A stretch of 54,833 bases of DNA from Moraxellaceae bacterium REDSEA-S32_B1 (GCA_001626925.1 LUOR01000009.1:1-54833), one strand, 5' to 3'; positions 44,944-54,361 are shown, numbered from the stretch's first letter. Notes: generated by a model not told the origin, from the letters alone. Numbers and translations are program-made.

Positions 44944-46548
44944 ATGTCAGAGATGAAGCAAGGTTTAGATTGGCAAAAAGTGTGTTTGCTTGATCAAATC
45001 CAGCCAAACACAGGTGTTTGCGCATTGATTGGTGAACAACAAGTTGCCATGTTCCGTGTCGGTAATGAAAAGCGCATTTATGCGCTCTCCAACCACGATC
45101 CATTCAGTGGTGCCAATGTCATGTCACGTGGCATTTTGGGTGATATTTTGGGTGAGCGTGTGATTGCGTCGCCGATTTATAAGCAACATTTTAGCTTGGC
45201 GACAGGACGTTGTTTGGAAGATGGTAGTCAAAGTTTGCCAGTCTTTCCGACCAAGATTGTTGATGGCGAAGTGTGGGTATATCCTGAAGCACAAAAAACC
45301 TATCTCACCAATGTGGCATTGCAACGTGATCGTATGAAGCTCGTACTAGTAGGCAATGGTTTGGCAGGCATGCGTTGCCTCGAAGACTTGCTCGATATGG
45401 CACCTGAGATGTATGACATCACCGTGATTGGTGAAGAGCCGTGGGGTAATTACAACCGCATTATGCTCTCACCAGTGCTTTCGGGTGAAAAGACCATTGA
45501 GCAAATCATGCTGCATGCACCTGAATGGTATGCGGAAAAAGGCATTAAATTCATCGCAGGGGATAAAGCGGTGAAAGTTGAACGCCGTAAAAAGCAAGTC
45601 ATTACCGATTCAGGTTTAGCTGTAGATTATGATCGTTTGATCTTGGCTACAGGGTCAAAACCATTTATGCCACCAATCAAAGGTAATGATCTCGATGGCG
45701 TGCTGAGCTTCCGTGATATTTATGATGTCAATAAAATGATCGAGATCAGCCAAACCAAGCAAAATGCCATCGTCATCGGTGGTGGCTTGCTTGGACTTGA
45801 AGCGGCATATGGTTTGAAGCAACGTGGTATGAATGTCACGGTATTGCATTTGATGGATCGTATCATGGAGCGTCAGCTTGACCTTCGTGCCAGTCAAATG
45901 CTACGCCAAAGCATCCATGAAAAAGGCATTAAAATCATCACTGAAGCCTCAACCCAAGAGATTCTCGGTCAATATGGCAAAGTGGTTGGTGTGCGTCTTG
46001 CTGATGGCACACAGCTTCTTGCCGACCTCGTGGTATTTGCGGTCGGGATTCGTCCGAATACCGATCTTGCGCAAAGCGCAGGCTTACGTTGCAATCGTGG
46101 TGTGGTGGTCAATGACACCATGCAGACTTTTGACCCAAGTATTTATGCGATCGGTGAATGTATCGAGCATCGTGGTAGTGTCTTTGGTTTGGTTGAGCCA
46201 CTTTGGGGACAAGCCTTTGTTTGTGCAACACATTTGGCAGAGCATGGTAGCTTGACCTTCAAAACCTTGCCAACGCCGACACAGCTTAAAGTGAGTGGTG
46301 TTGATGTGTTCTCCGCAGGCAATATCGAAGCGACCGAAGATTGTGAAGACATCGTGCTTAATGATGAAAAACGTCAAATCTATAAACGCCTCATTATCCA
46401 AAATGACAAAGTGATCGGTGCGGTATTGTTTGGTGATACCGAAGATGGTGCGTGGTATGCAGAGTTGATCAGCGACCAAACACCGATTCACCAAATCCGT
46501 AATAAGCTGTTATTTGGTCGAGATTTCGCCCTAAAACAAGCAAGCTAA
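44944..46548 (+). CDS. nirD: NirD nitrite reductase small subunit fused to FAD/NAD(P)H oxidoreductase
   Basis: A 534-residue fusion. Residues about 1-115 are the NirD Rieske-fold domain (WQKVCLLDQIQPNTGVCALIG, NHDPFSGANVMSRGILGD, SPIYKQHFSLATGRCLED), which lacks the Cys-His cluster ligands as usual for NirD. Residues about 125-534 are a NirB-like flavin oxidoreductase: LVLVGNGLAGMRCLEDLL, VIGEEPWGNYNRIMLSPVLSGEKT, LATGSKPFMPPIKGN, VIGGGLLGLEAAYGLKQRG and YAIGECIEHRGSVFGLVEPLWGQA. GAAGGAAA precedes the ATG at 44944. The extra reductase domain may supply electrons to nasA, which lies downstream and has a terminal [2Fe-2S] domain. It is intact. Confidence 0.9.
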   Translation: MSEMKQGLDWQKVCLLDQIQPNTGVCALIGEQQVAMFRVGNEKRIYALSNHDPFSGANVMSRGILGDILGERVIASPIYKQHFSLATGRCLEDGSQSLPVFPTKIVDGEVWVYPEAQKTYLTNVALQRDRMKLVLVGNGLAGMRCLEDLLDMAPEMYDITVIGEEPWGNYNRIMLSPVLSGEKTIEQIMLHAPEWYAEKGIKFIAGDKAVKVERRKKQVITDSGLAVDYDRLILATGSKPFMPPIKGNDLDGVLSFRDIYDVNKMIEISQTKQNAIVIGGGLLGLEAAYGLKQRGMNVTVLHLMDRIMERQLDLRASQMLRQSIHEKGIKIITEASTQEILGQYGKVVGVRLADGTQLLADLVVFAVGIRPNTDLAQSAGLRCNRGVVVNDTMQTFDPSIYAIGECIEHRGSVFGLVEPLWGQAFVCATHLAEHGSLTFKTLPTPTQLKVSGVDVFSAGNIEATEDCEDIVLNDEKRQIYKRLIIQNDKVIGAVLFGDTEDGAWYAELISDQTPIHQIRNKLLFGRDFALKQAS

Positions 46549-46561
46549 GAGATTGATCATC

Positions 46562-46592
46562 GCCAAATTGGTACTTACTCCAATTTGGCTTT
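46562..46592 (+). terminator. Perfect hairpin with short T-run between nirD and nasA
   Basis: GCCAAATTGG (46562-46571) and CCAATTTGGC (46580-46589) pair over ten bases around TACTTACT and are followed by TTTC (including 46590-46592). It resembles a weak terminator or attenuator within the operon and could reduce expression of nasA relative to nirB-nirD. Confidence 0.6.
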
Positions 46593-46639
46593 CAAGATCA
46601 ACTGATTACGAATCTGTATAATTTTGGAGAATGGCAAAG

Positions 46640-49386
46640 ATGAATCAAGTTGCACAGCTCATCCCAACGATTTCAAACAATGAAGTCGTGCATTCGACCT
46701 GTCCTTATTGTGGTGTAGGCTGTGGTGTCACCGCACAGCAGACTGCCAAAGGGCTACAAGTGGTCGGAGATGAGTCGCATCCTGCCAATCGAGGAAAGCT
46801 TTGTATCAAAGGCAGTAATTTGGCTGATACCGTGGGTATGTCACATCGTTTGATTGCGCCACAACTTGGGCGAGGCGCAGCGCGTAAGCAAGCGTCTTGG
46901 GATCAAGCTACGCATTTGATTGCGGATAAATTTCGTCAATGTATCGACCAATATGGGCGTGAAAGTATTGCTTTTTATGTGTCGGGACAGCTGTTGACCG
47001 AAGACTATTATGTGGTCAATAAATTCGTCAAAGGCTATCTCGGGACAGGTAATATCGACACCAATTCACGCCTTTGTATGTCTTCTGCGGTAGCAGCACA
47101 TAAGCGAGCTTTCGGTGAAGATATCGTTGCAGGTAATTATCAAGATTTTGAACAAGCTGAATTGATCGTTTTGGTCGGTTCAAACACCGCATGGTGCCAT
47201 CCGATTTTGTTTCAGCGCATCATGGTTGCAAAAGCGGAAAATGCCAATCTTAAAGTCGTGGTCATCGACCCTCGATTTACCGCGACCTGTGAACAAGCGG
47301 ATTTACATCTCCCAATTTTGATTGGTCAAGATATTTGCCTGTTTAATGGTTTATTGCAATATCTCAATGAACAGGGTTATGCCGATCAAGCCTTTATTGA
47401 TGCGCATACCACGCAACTTGATCGTGCACTTGATGTCAGTCAAGCCGAGCAAGACCTCGATTTTGTCGCTTCGGAAACAGGTATTGCCATTGAGAAACTG
47501 CTTGAGTTTTATCAACTGTTCGCAAAAACCAAGAAAGTCATTACGCTATTCTCAATGGGCGTGAATCAGTCCAGTCAAGGCACCAACAAAGCCAATAGCA
47601 TTATTAATTGTCATTTACTGACTGGTCGTGTGACAGGCGAGGGCATGGGTGCATTTTCCATGACAGGACAGCCCAATGCCATGGGCGGACGTGAAGTCGG
47701 TGGTTTGGCAAATATGCTCGCTTCGCATCTCGATATTGATAATCCAACGCATCAGCAACTGGTGCAAGACTTTTGGCAAAGTCCGCACATCGCACAAAAA
47801 GTCGGTTTAAAAGCTGTAGATATGTTTGAAGCGGTGGAAGCAGGAAAAATCAAAGCAATTTGGATCATGGCGACCAATCCAGTGGTGAGCTTACCGAATA
47901 GTGATCAAGTCAAACGTGCATTGGAAAAGTGTGAATTCGTAGTGGTATCCGATGTCTGTAAAGATACCGATACGACGGACTTTGCCGATGTGTTGTTGCC
48001 TGCGCAAGCATGGGGAGAAAAAGACGGCACTGTGACCAATTCTGAACGTCGTATCTCTCGTCAGAATGCTTTCTTATCCGTGCCTGAAACCATCAAGGCG
48101 GATTGGTGGGCGGTGAGCCAAGTCGCACAAAAACTCGGTTGGCAAGGTTTTGATTTTAATTCGAATTATCAGATTTTCTTAGAGCATGCAAAGCTCTCAA
48201 CGGTTGGCAATGGTTTTGCCTCGGAACGTGATAACTTGCCTGCATTTCGCTATTTCAATCTGCAAGGTTTAAGTGACATTAGCCAAGGCGAATACAATGC
48301 GCTGAAACCGATTCAATGGCCTGTCTATGCGGACAAGCCAGGTACATCACGGATTTATGGCGATGGGATTTTCAGTCATACAGATAGCAAAGCAAAATTT
48401 ATTGCCACGCCAAATGTGGCACCGAAAAATAAGCCAAATGCTGAATATCCTCTGATTTTGAATACAGGTCGTGTTCGTGATCAATGGCATACCATGTCAC
48501 GTACGGGATTATCCGCCAATCTCTCTACGCACCGCAGTGAGCCATATTGTGAAATTCACCCACAAGATGCGCTCAAGTTCGGGATTAAAGAATTTGATTT
48601 GGTCGAAGTGCGCTCGGAATGGGGGCGTTGCGTGGTACGTGGCCAATTCATTGGAATGATCAAGTCGCTTCCGATGCACGTGTCGGTGCGGTGGTTAATC
48701 CTGTGGTTGATGCAATTTCGGGTGAGCCTGAGTTTAAGCATACACCAGTGATGATTCAGCCATTTTATGGACGTTGGCAAGGTGTGCTGTATGTGCGTCC
48801 AGAGTGGATGGCAAGTGCACCAAGTGAAAAACAATGGGATAAAGATGCTTTCACGTGGTGGGTGAAAATTCAAACGGCACAAGCAATTCGCTATGAAATC
48901 GTCGATCGTACCGAAAGTCTACACGTCGCCAATAAACTGCAAGATTTACTACCTTATGATGCCGAAAATGATGAATGGTTGATGTATGAGGATGTGCATA
49001 CTGACACCTTGCACATCGTGGTACTACGTGAAGACCGGTTGATGGCGGCATTCTATCTTGCACCTCGTGAGTTTTTACCTGATCGGGATTGGTTGGCAGG
49101 GTTGTTTAGTCGTCATCGTCTGAGTGCTTTACATCGCCGTGCCTTACTCGCAGGCATGCCGATTGGACAGGCAAATAATGAAGGCGCATTGGTGTGTAGT
49201 TGCTTTAAAGTCGGTAAAAACCGTATTATTGAAACGATTAAAACCAAAAACATCACCAATGAAAAACAAGTCACAGCTTGTCTAAAAGCAGGCGGAAACT
49301 GTGGTTCATGCTTACCTGAAATCCGTGGTTTGATTAAGCAATGTCAGTCGGAGCGTGAAAGTGAATTGTCCAACGAAGCCAATTGA
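46640..49386 (+). pseudogene. nasA: Assimilatory nitrate reductase catalytic subunit NasA, frameshifted with missing residues
   Basis: NasA is the cytoplasmic molybdenum enzyme reducing nitrate to nitrite. The first frame (46640 to about 48650) has the [4Fe-4S] motif CPYCGVGCGV with LCIKG and the Moco-binding domain (VGSNTAWCHPILFQR, GANMGGREVGG-type PNAMGGREVGGLANM, YCGNT-like NTGRVRDQWHTMSRTG). The second frame (about 48645-49386) resumes with PIHWNDQVASDARVGAVVNPV and ends in a BFD-type [2Fe-2S] domain (CSCFKVGKNRII ... CGSCLPE). At the junction, WGRCVVRG is followed directly by PIHWND; about a dozen residues expected in the family are absent and the net shift equals a loss of 3k+1 bases. 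GGAGA 10 bases upstream supports ATG at 46640. Confidence 0.85.
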
Positions 49387-50032
49387 GAGTTGTCAGTTTC
49401 AAGATCAGCAGTTTCAAGATCGACAGCGCTTTGATTCGAAAACGATTCTGAATAATACTGATGCAGTGATTCTCGCAGGCGGTCAGGCGACACGCATGGG
49501 CGGTTGTAATAAACTGCTTCAATGTTTCGATGGACAATGCCGTCAGCTTGATCGACTGCGGGAAAAGCTCAAACCACAAGTGCAAAAGCTTTGGATTAAT
49601 AGCCACCGAGATAGTGAAATTTATCAAGCCATAGATGCAGAGATTGGGATTTTTTCTGATTTGGAAAAAGGCTTTCAAGGTCCGATGATGGGGATGCACA
49701 GCGCATGGCTGTATAGTCAACGAGATTGGATTTTGTTTGTGCCATGCGATCTGTTTTATATGCCAGATCAATTGCTTGCACAGTTCGCTGAGCAGGTTGC
49801 GACAGATCAAAGTCAACTCTGCTATGCGGAAATTGATGGACAAGCCCTATATCCATTTTGTTTAATGCACCGTTCCGTCAGTGAGCACCTTGCGCAGAGT
49901 TTGGCTCAAGATCAACGCAGTTTATTTCGACTGTTTAAATCGCTTAAATTTTCTGTGTTAAAATTAACGAATGACAGTGCGCAACCACATAGTATTAATG
50001 CGTGGGCAGAATTAAATATGAGGCTTCCTTAG
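49361..50032 (+). CDS. mobA: Molybdenum cofactor guanylyltransferase MobA
   Basis: Attaches GMP to molybdopterin to make the bis-MGD cofactor used by NasA-type enzymes. The 223-residue protein carries the nucleotidyltransferase motif VILAGGQATRMGGCNK (near 37-52) and the metal-binding Asp in WILFVPCDLFYMP. The GTG at 49361 is chosen because GGAG lies seven bases upstream; a GTG at 49355 is too close. The first codons overlap the nasA 3' end by 26 bases, which suggests translational coupling. The first 30 residues are Gln/Asp-rich and not part of the usual fold. Confidence 0.9.
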   Translation: MNCPTKPIESCQFQDQQFQDRQRFDSKTILNNTDAVILAGGQATRMGGCNKLLQCFDGQCRQLDRLREKLKPQVQKLWINSHRDSEIYQAIDAEIGIFSDLEKGFQGPMMGMHSAWLYSQRDWILFVPCDLFYMPDQLLAQFAEQVATDQSQLCYAEIDGQALYPFCLMHRSVSEHLAQSLAQDQRSLFRLFKSLKFSVLKLTNDSAQPHSINAWAELNMRLP

Positions 50033-50121
50033 CCAATTTTTAAGTCAAAGCGTGCTGAACCGATGCGTTGCTTTCTTTGAGAATATGAGTAAAAGCGTTG
50101 ACTGATCTACCAACACAGATC

Positions 50122-51192
50122 ATGTCTACACATGATCAATCGCCAATGCGACAAGTGAGCAACAATGCAAACTTGGTGGATCAATTTGGTCGTGAAAAAC
50201 GTAAATTGCGTATTTCCGTGACCGATCGTTGCAATTTTAAATGTCAATATTGTATGCCTGAGCATCCCGAATGGTTGGCGAAGAAGGATATTCTTTCTTT
50301 TGAAGCATTATATACCTTTTGCGAATTGATGGTCGAGCAGGGCATTGAAAGTATTCGTATTACAGGCGGCGAGCCGTTAATGCGTCAAGGCGTGGTGCAT
50401 TTTATTAATGATCTAAATCGCTTGCGTGCCAAAGGCTTAAAGCGTATTTCGATGACCACCAATGCACATTATCTCGCCAAATATGCACAAGATTTAAAAC
50501 TGGCAGGCTTAGATGATCTGAATATTAGTTTGGACAGTCTAGATGCCAAGCAATTCCAACAACTCACCAAAAAATCACTGCAACCTGTTTTACAAGGCTT
50601 TGCTGCTGCACAAGCGGTCGGTTTAAAAGTCAAAATCAACACCGTGCTGATGCGTGGCATCAATGATGATCAAATCATTCCTCTGGTGAAATGGGGAATG
50701 GCGCAGAAGATTAGCGTGCGTTTTATTGAATATATGCCACTCGATGGTGATGCACTGTGGCAAAAGGATTGGGTGGTCAGTGAACAAGATATCCTGAGCA
50801 TACTGGAAAAAGAATTTAAGATCACCGCAATTGCCCAAGATCATGAGCCTGCAAAGCAATTTGCAATTCAAAATTTAAATGATGCAATTAAAGAAAATTT
50901 TTCAAAACAAACCTATAGAATCGGCATTATCTCAACGATTTCTAATCCATTTTGTCAGCAGTGTGATCGCTTGCGATTGACTGCCACAGGCGAGTTATTT
51001 ACCTGTTTGTTTAGCGATCAAGGTTTAAGTTTTAAAGATAAATTAGAGCAATATCAGAAAAATAAAGATGATACGCTACGAAACGAGATCATCGACACGA
51101 TTAAAACCGTGGTGTGGTACAAAGATGCAGGCTATGTCAGTAAACAGCGTGCGCCACTTCGCAAAATTAGTATGCATGCCATCGGCGGCTAA
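50122..51192 (+). CDS. moaA: GTP 3',8-cyclase MoaA
   Basis: A radical SAM enzyme that starts molybdopterin synthesis by converting GTP to 3',8-cyclo-7,8-dihydro-GTP. The 356-residue protein shows the radical SAM motif VTDRCNFKCQYCMPE (C-x3-C-x2-C), the SAM-binding RITGGEPLMR, SMTTNAHYLAKYA, INTVLMRGIND and the C-terminal second cluster motif CQQCDRLRLTATGELFTCLFSD. The essential C-terminal GG is present (HAIGG). The ATG at 50122 is chosen over a TTG at 50098; neither has a strong ribosome binding site. It supports NasA cofactor synthesis. A dispersed repeat begins right after the stop codon. Confidence 0.95.
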   Translation: MSTHDQSPMRQVSNNANLVDQFGREKRKLRISVTDRCNFKCQYCMPEHPEWLAKKDILSFEALYTFCELMVEQGIESIRITGGEPLMRQGVVHFINDLNRLRAKGLKRISMTTNAHYLAKYAQDLKLAGLDDLNISLDSLDAKQFQQLTKKSLQPVLQGFAAAQAVGLKVKINTVLMRGINDDQIIPLVKWGMAQKISVRFIEYMPLDGDALWQKDWVVSEQDILSILEKEFKITAIAQDHEPAKQFAIQNLNDAIKENFSKQTYRIGIISTISNPFCQQCDRLRLTATGELFTCLFSDQGLSFKDKLEQYQKNKDDTLRNEIIDTIKTVVWYKDAGYVSKQRAPLRKISMHAIGG

Positions 51193-51302
51193 TCTATAGC
51201 CAAAGCAATTTAATCTGCTACAGCGTTAACCTCACTCGCTGTACTATATGTACACCTTCGTTCGGTTGCCTTGTATCAGAAATAAATTTCTTCGGCTATA
51301 GA
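51193..51302. repeat. Dispersed palindromic element, copy B, with terminal inverted repeats
   Basis: TCTATAGCC (51193-51201) and GGCTATAGA (51294-51302) are perfect terminal inverted repeats. Inside, the next 11 bases also pair partly (AAAGCAATTTA against the complement of AAATTTCTTC). The core GCGTTAACCTCACTCG and TCGTTCGGTTGCCTTG are identical to copy A at 6742-6827. The ends and length (110 bases) look like a MITE. Confidence 0.78.
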
Positions 51303-51326
51303 AGGCTAGAGTTCTTTATTTGAAGA

Positions 51327-52568
51327 CTACATCGGCTTTGCAATCTCATCATAGTTCATCTGACCAAACGCACCTGTTTTTAATCCAGATACCGTGAAAG
51401 CCATTTGCTTTTGAAAGTATGGAATCTGATTCATCCAAGAAAACATAATATTTCGTAAACTGCCTGCCCACCATAGATCTGATTGATATAGTGGTGTGAG
51501 TAGTCGGCTCATCAGTTGATACATGTTGATCGAGGAGTGTCTGAGTTCGTGGTAATGTTGCCAAACAACGTGCCAATCCATATCTTTTGCTGTTCTTGCT
51601 TTGCTGAAACTTTGCGCCAAAGCCCAAGCATCCAGTAACGCCATATTCGCACCTTGCCCAAGTTGAGGACTCATCGCATGTGCGGCATCACCAATGACAC
51701 CAATGCGACCTTGACCATATTTCGACATGACCACATCACGGTATTGAGCATTCAGCCATTGTGGTTGATTGTCTTTAAATACAGCGTCTAAACACGTTGC
51801 AAGGTCTGACCAACGGCTTTGAACTTTAGCTAACCATGCTGAGTAAGGTGCTTTAGCAAATGTATCGAACTGACCTGTTGGTAAGCTCCAGAAGATACTT
51901 GATAAACGCTTTTGCGGATCAGAGGGCAAGCTTCCAGTAGGTAAAACCCCCATCATCATTGACGTACTGTCATAGAATTGATGCAGAATTTTTGGATCGC
52001 CATATATGCAGTCAGGCACGATCGTCCATGCAGCACCCCACGGATAAGGTTTGTCTAGCTTGACCCATTGCGCAGGGCGCAAACGGCTACGTGCGCCATT
52101 GGCAATAATGGTTGCGTCAAAAGCCTCATCAAAAGGCTGATCTTTGCAATGACCTTTTACGATGACCTGTGAGCCTGTGTCTTCGAGATGTGTGATTTCA
52201 TGTTGAAAGCGCCAAGTGATTTGGCGTTCATTTGCTAAACTTTGCGTTAACACATGGCACAAAGTGGCACGGTGGATACCAATGCCAAAAAATCTTGAAT
52301 CGGCTTGAGCATAATGGCTATCCACAATTCGCTGTTGATTGGGCAATTGACCTGTTAAGCCAGTGACTTCAGCACCGAGCTTCTGTGTTTCTTCCAAAAT
52401 ACCGAGATGAGCCAATACCGCAAGTCCAGAGGGTTGGAGTAATAGACCTGCACCAACGGGATCCAGGGTCGGTGCTTGTTCAAATAGTGTGACTTCGATA
52501 TCTTGATGAATCAACATTTTTGCCAATGCTAATCCTGCTGTTCCTGCGCCGATAATGGCAACTTTCAT
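51327..52568 (-). CDS. FAD-dependent aromatic-type monooxygenase
   Basis: A 413-residue flavoprotein monooxygenase of the PHBH/salicylate hydroxylase/UbiH superfamily. The FAD-binding GxGxxG motif is IIGAGTAGLALAKMLIHQ with acidic strand end LFEQAP; the second motif region DATIIANGARSRLR (DG-like) and the third FAD motif VIGDAAHAMSPQLGQGANMALLDAWALAQ are present. There is no signal peptide or membrane segment. The substrate is unknown. It lies between the molybdenum cofactor genes and nasS, on the opposite strand from the operon and the same as nasST, 160 bases downstream of them. Confidence 0.88.
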   Translation of the reverse strand: MKVAIIGAGTAGLALAKMLIHQDIEVTLFEQAPTLDPVGAGLLLQPSGLAVLAHLGILEETQKLGAEVTGLTGQLPNQQRIVDSHYAQADSRFFGIGIHRATLCHVLTQSLANERQITWRFQHEITHLEDTGSQVIVKGHCKDQPFDEAFDATIIANGARSRLRPAQWVKLDKPYPWGAAWTIVPDCIYGDPKILHQFYDSTSMMMGVLPTGSLPSDPQKRLSSIFWSLPTGQFDTFAKAPYSAWLAKVQSRWSDLATCLDAVFKDNQPQWLNAQYRDVVMSKYGQGRIGVIGDAAHAMSPQLGQGANMALLDAWALAQSFSKARTAKDMDWHVVWQHYHELRHSSINMYQLMSRLLTPLYQSDLWWAGSLRNIMFSWMNQIPYFQKQMAFTVSGLKTGAFGQMNYDEIAKPM

Positions 52569-52730
52569 TGTTGTCTATCCGTTTTTTATGAATACAGTTT
52601 AATACCGTCATATTTATAAAATGAGTATTTTACAAAATAGACATCTTACCCAAAAAAGATGATGGAAGACAGCTATGTCATCTCAATAATTATTAAACAT
52701 ATTTTTATGAAATTTAGAAGCTCATTGCGC

Positions 52731-53771
52731 CTAATTTAAACTGCTCAACACCTCTTGATAACACGCCAAATCAATACACTGCAAACTATAATCCTGAAAT
52801 TTTGAACTGTCTAAATCCGCATGTAACCATGCCTTGAGTTGTGACAAAATCCAATCAAAATCTGTGGCTTTCGGTTGCATATTCTGCTGATGGATTTGTA
52901 AAATCAATGCTTCAACATCTTGTTGTAATGTTGCTGAGCCAAGTGCAGGATCACGTTCAGGGTTGATAATGCCAAACTGTTGTAGCAGTTGATAGGCTAC
53001 TGTACTATTTTTAGGCTGAGCCAAATCACGCTGTGCTTTCATTAAGGCACGAATCAAGGCTTGATGCGATTCGCTATGTTGTGTTGCCCATTCACTGGTC
53101 ACGGCAAGCACTTTGTCAGCAATACTTGGAATCACATCTTGCGAACGGCACACGACTTTGGAAATTTGCTTGGTTGCGCCGACACTATTCCACGGTTCGC
53201 CAACGCAACAACCGTCAATCATACCTTGACCAATTGCATCAAGCATATAATGCGGTGGCAAAGTGGCAAGTTTACATTGATGCGCAAAGTCTTGATCTGC
53301 AAGGCGTAACCATTCTCGCAAAGTAAAGTGATGCAATGATGCAGGGAAGACTTGTGCTAATTTGTGGATGACTTGCGTTGAATTGGCGACAAATTTCGCT
53401 GCACTTTGATGTGGTAAATCATTCGCTTGGATGCCTAGCTCGTCATAGAGTTCACGCTTTAGGCTGATTTTTGCTGTGTTATGTGACAGTACCAAAGCGG
53501 TGCGCATTGGAATGCCAATATCATCTGCGGTACTACAGGCACTGGCAACGATCGGCGATAGACAATGCGCAGCTTGCAATATGCCAAATGCCAAACGATC
53601 TCGCAAGGTCGCCCAAGAGGTTTCTTGTACCAATTCAACGCTTAAATTTTCCGCAGAAAAATAACCCTGATGTTGTGCCCAAAGTAGTGCAATGCTATCG
53701 ACGAGCGGTAAATAACCGATCTTTAACATGTCAGTCGTATTTTTTTCTGATTCAAATTGAGTTACTGACAT
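52731..53771 (-). CDS. nasS: Nitrate/nitrite sensor NasS
   Basis: A 346-residue periplasmic-binding-protein-fold protein of the NrtA/CmpA family, but without signal peptide, so cytoplasmic, as known for NasS. In nasS-nasT systems NasS binds NasT and releases it when nitrate or nitrite is bound. Visible family features are LKIGYLPLVDSIALLWAQHQGYFSAENLSVELVQETSWATLRDRLAFG, the DIGIPMRTALVLSHN segment and GMIDGCCVGEPWN, the ligand pocket region. The ATG at 53771 follows CAGGAGCC and overlaps the nasT 3' end by 10 bases, implying coupled translation and a stoichiometric complex. Confidence 0.93.
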   Translation of the reverse strand: MSVTQFESEKNTTDMLKIGYLPLVDSIALLWAQHQGYFSAENLSVELVQETSWATLRDRLAFGILQAAHCLSPIVASACSTADDIGIPMRTALVLSHNTAKISLKRELYDELGIQANDLPHQSAAKFVANSTQVIHKLAQVFPASLHHFTLREWLRLADQDFAHQCKLATLPPHYMLDAIGQGMIDGCCVGEPWNSVGATKQISKVVCRSQDVIPSIADKVLAVTSEWATQHSESHQALIRALMKAQRDLAQPKNSTVAYQLLQQFGIINPERDPALGSATLQQDVEALILQIHQQNMQPKATDFDWILSQLKAWLHADLDSSKFQDYSLQCIDLACYQEVLSSLN

Positions 53772-54361
53772 GGTGGCTCCTGATCGTTGGGACTGATCAA
53801 TGATAATGCTTCATAAAAATGCCGTGCCGCCTCGCCCAAAGTAATACGATGGCTCATCGCATGTTTACGCAAGCGTTTATACGCATCTTCTTCATCAATA
53901 TTGTGCATTTGCATGAGTAATGCCTTGGCACGGTCAATATCTTTGCGATCAGCAAGTTTGCTTTTGGCATCATTCAGATCTTTGAGCAATTTTTGATGAT
54001 GCTTATATTGCTCAATCGCAATATCTAAGATTGCATGGAGGCGTTCATTATCAATACCATCGACGATATACGCTGTGACACCTGCATCAATCGCACTGTG
54101 AATGGTTTGACGGTCAGTATTTTTGGTAAATAAAACAATCGGTAAGTTGGAATTCATGACGCAACTTTCCACGACATCACGATGTGGGTGATCCATATCG
54201 AGCAAAATCACGTCTGCATCCAGTGACTCCAGATTGAGTAAACTGGTTTGGGAGGAGAGAAAGCAACCAACCACTTCAAACGATTGTTGTTCTAGTGTTT
54301 TGGCGACATATTCTGCTCGGTCTGGATGATCGTCGATCAGTACGACTTTGAGTTTAGACAT
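53762..54361 (-). CDS. nasT: ANTAR-domain antiterminator NasT
   Basis: A 199-residue response-regulator-like antiterminator. The N-terminal receiver-like domain begins LKVVLIDDHPDRAEYV with the acidic DD pair and has VILLDMDHP (phosphoacceptor-like Asp). A coiled-coil stretch (about 120-150) leads to the C-terminal ANTAR domain, LADRKDIDRAKALLMQMHNIDEEDAYKRLRKHAMSHRITLGEAARHFYE, containing the R-K-x-I-x-x-A-K and A-Y-x-x-L-R-x-x-A-M conserved residues. It should bind the two-hairpin leader at 40760-40806 and allow transcription of the nas operon when NasS releases it. The predicted promoter is a sigma-54-like site near 54815-54829. Confidence 0.94.
   Translation of the reverse strand: MSKLKVVLIDDHPDRAEYVAKTLEQQSFEVVGCFLSSQTSLLNLESLDADVILLDMDHPHRDVVESCVMNSNLPIVLFTKNTDRQTIHSAIDAGVTAYIVDGIDNERLHAILDIAIEQYKHHQKLLKDLNDAKSKLADRKDIDRAKALLMQMHNIDEEDAYKRLRKHAMSHRITLGEAARHFYEALSLISPNDQEPPCQ

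Noticed and set aside
46640..49386. Programmed frameshifting in nasA
   Set aside because: No slippery heptamer is evident at the junction, and conserved residues are missing, which frameshifting would not explain.
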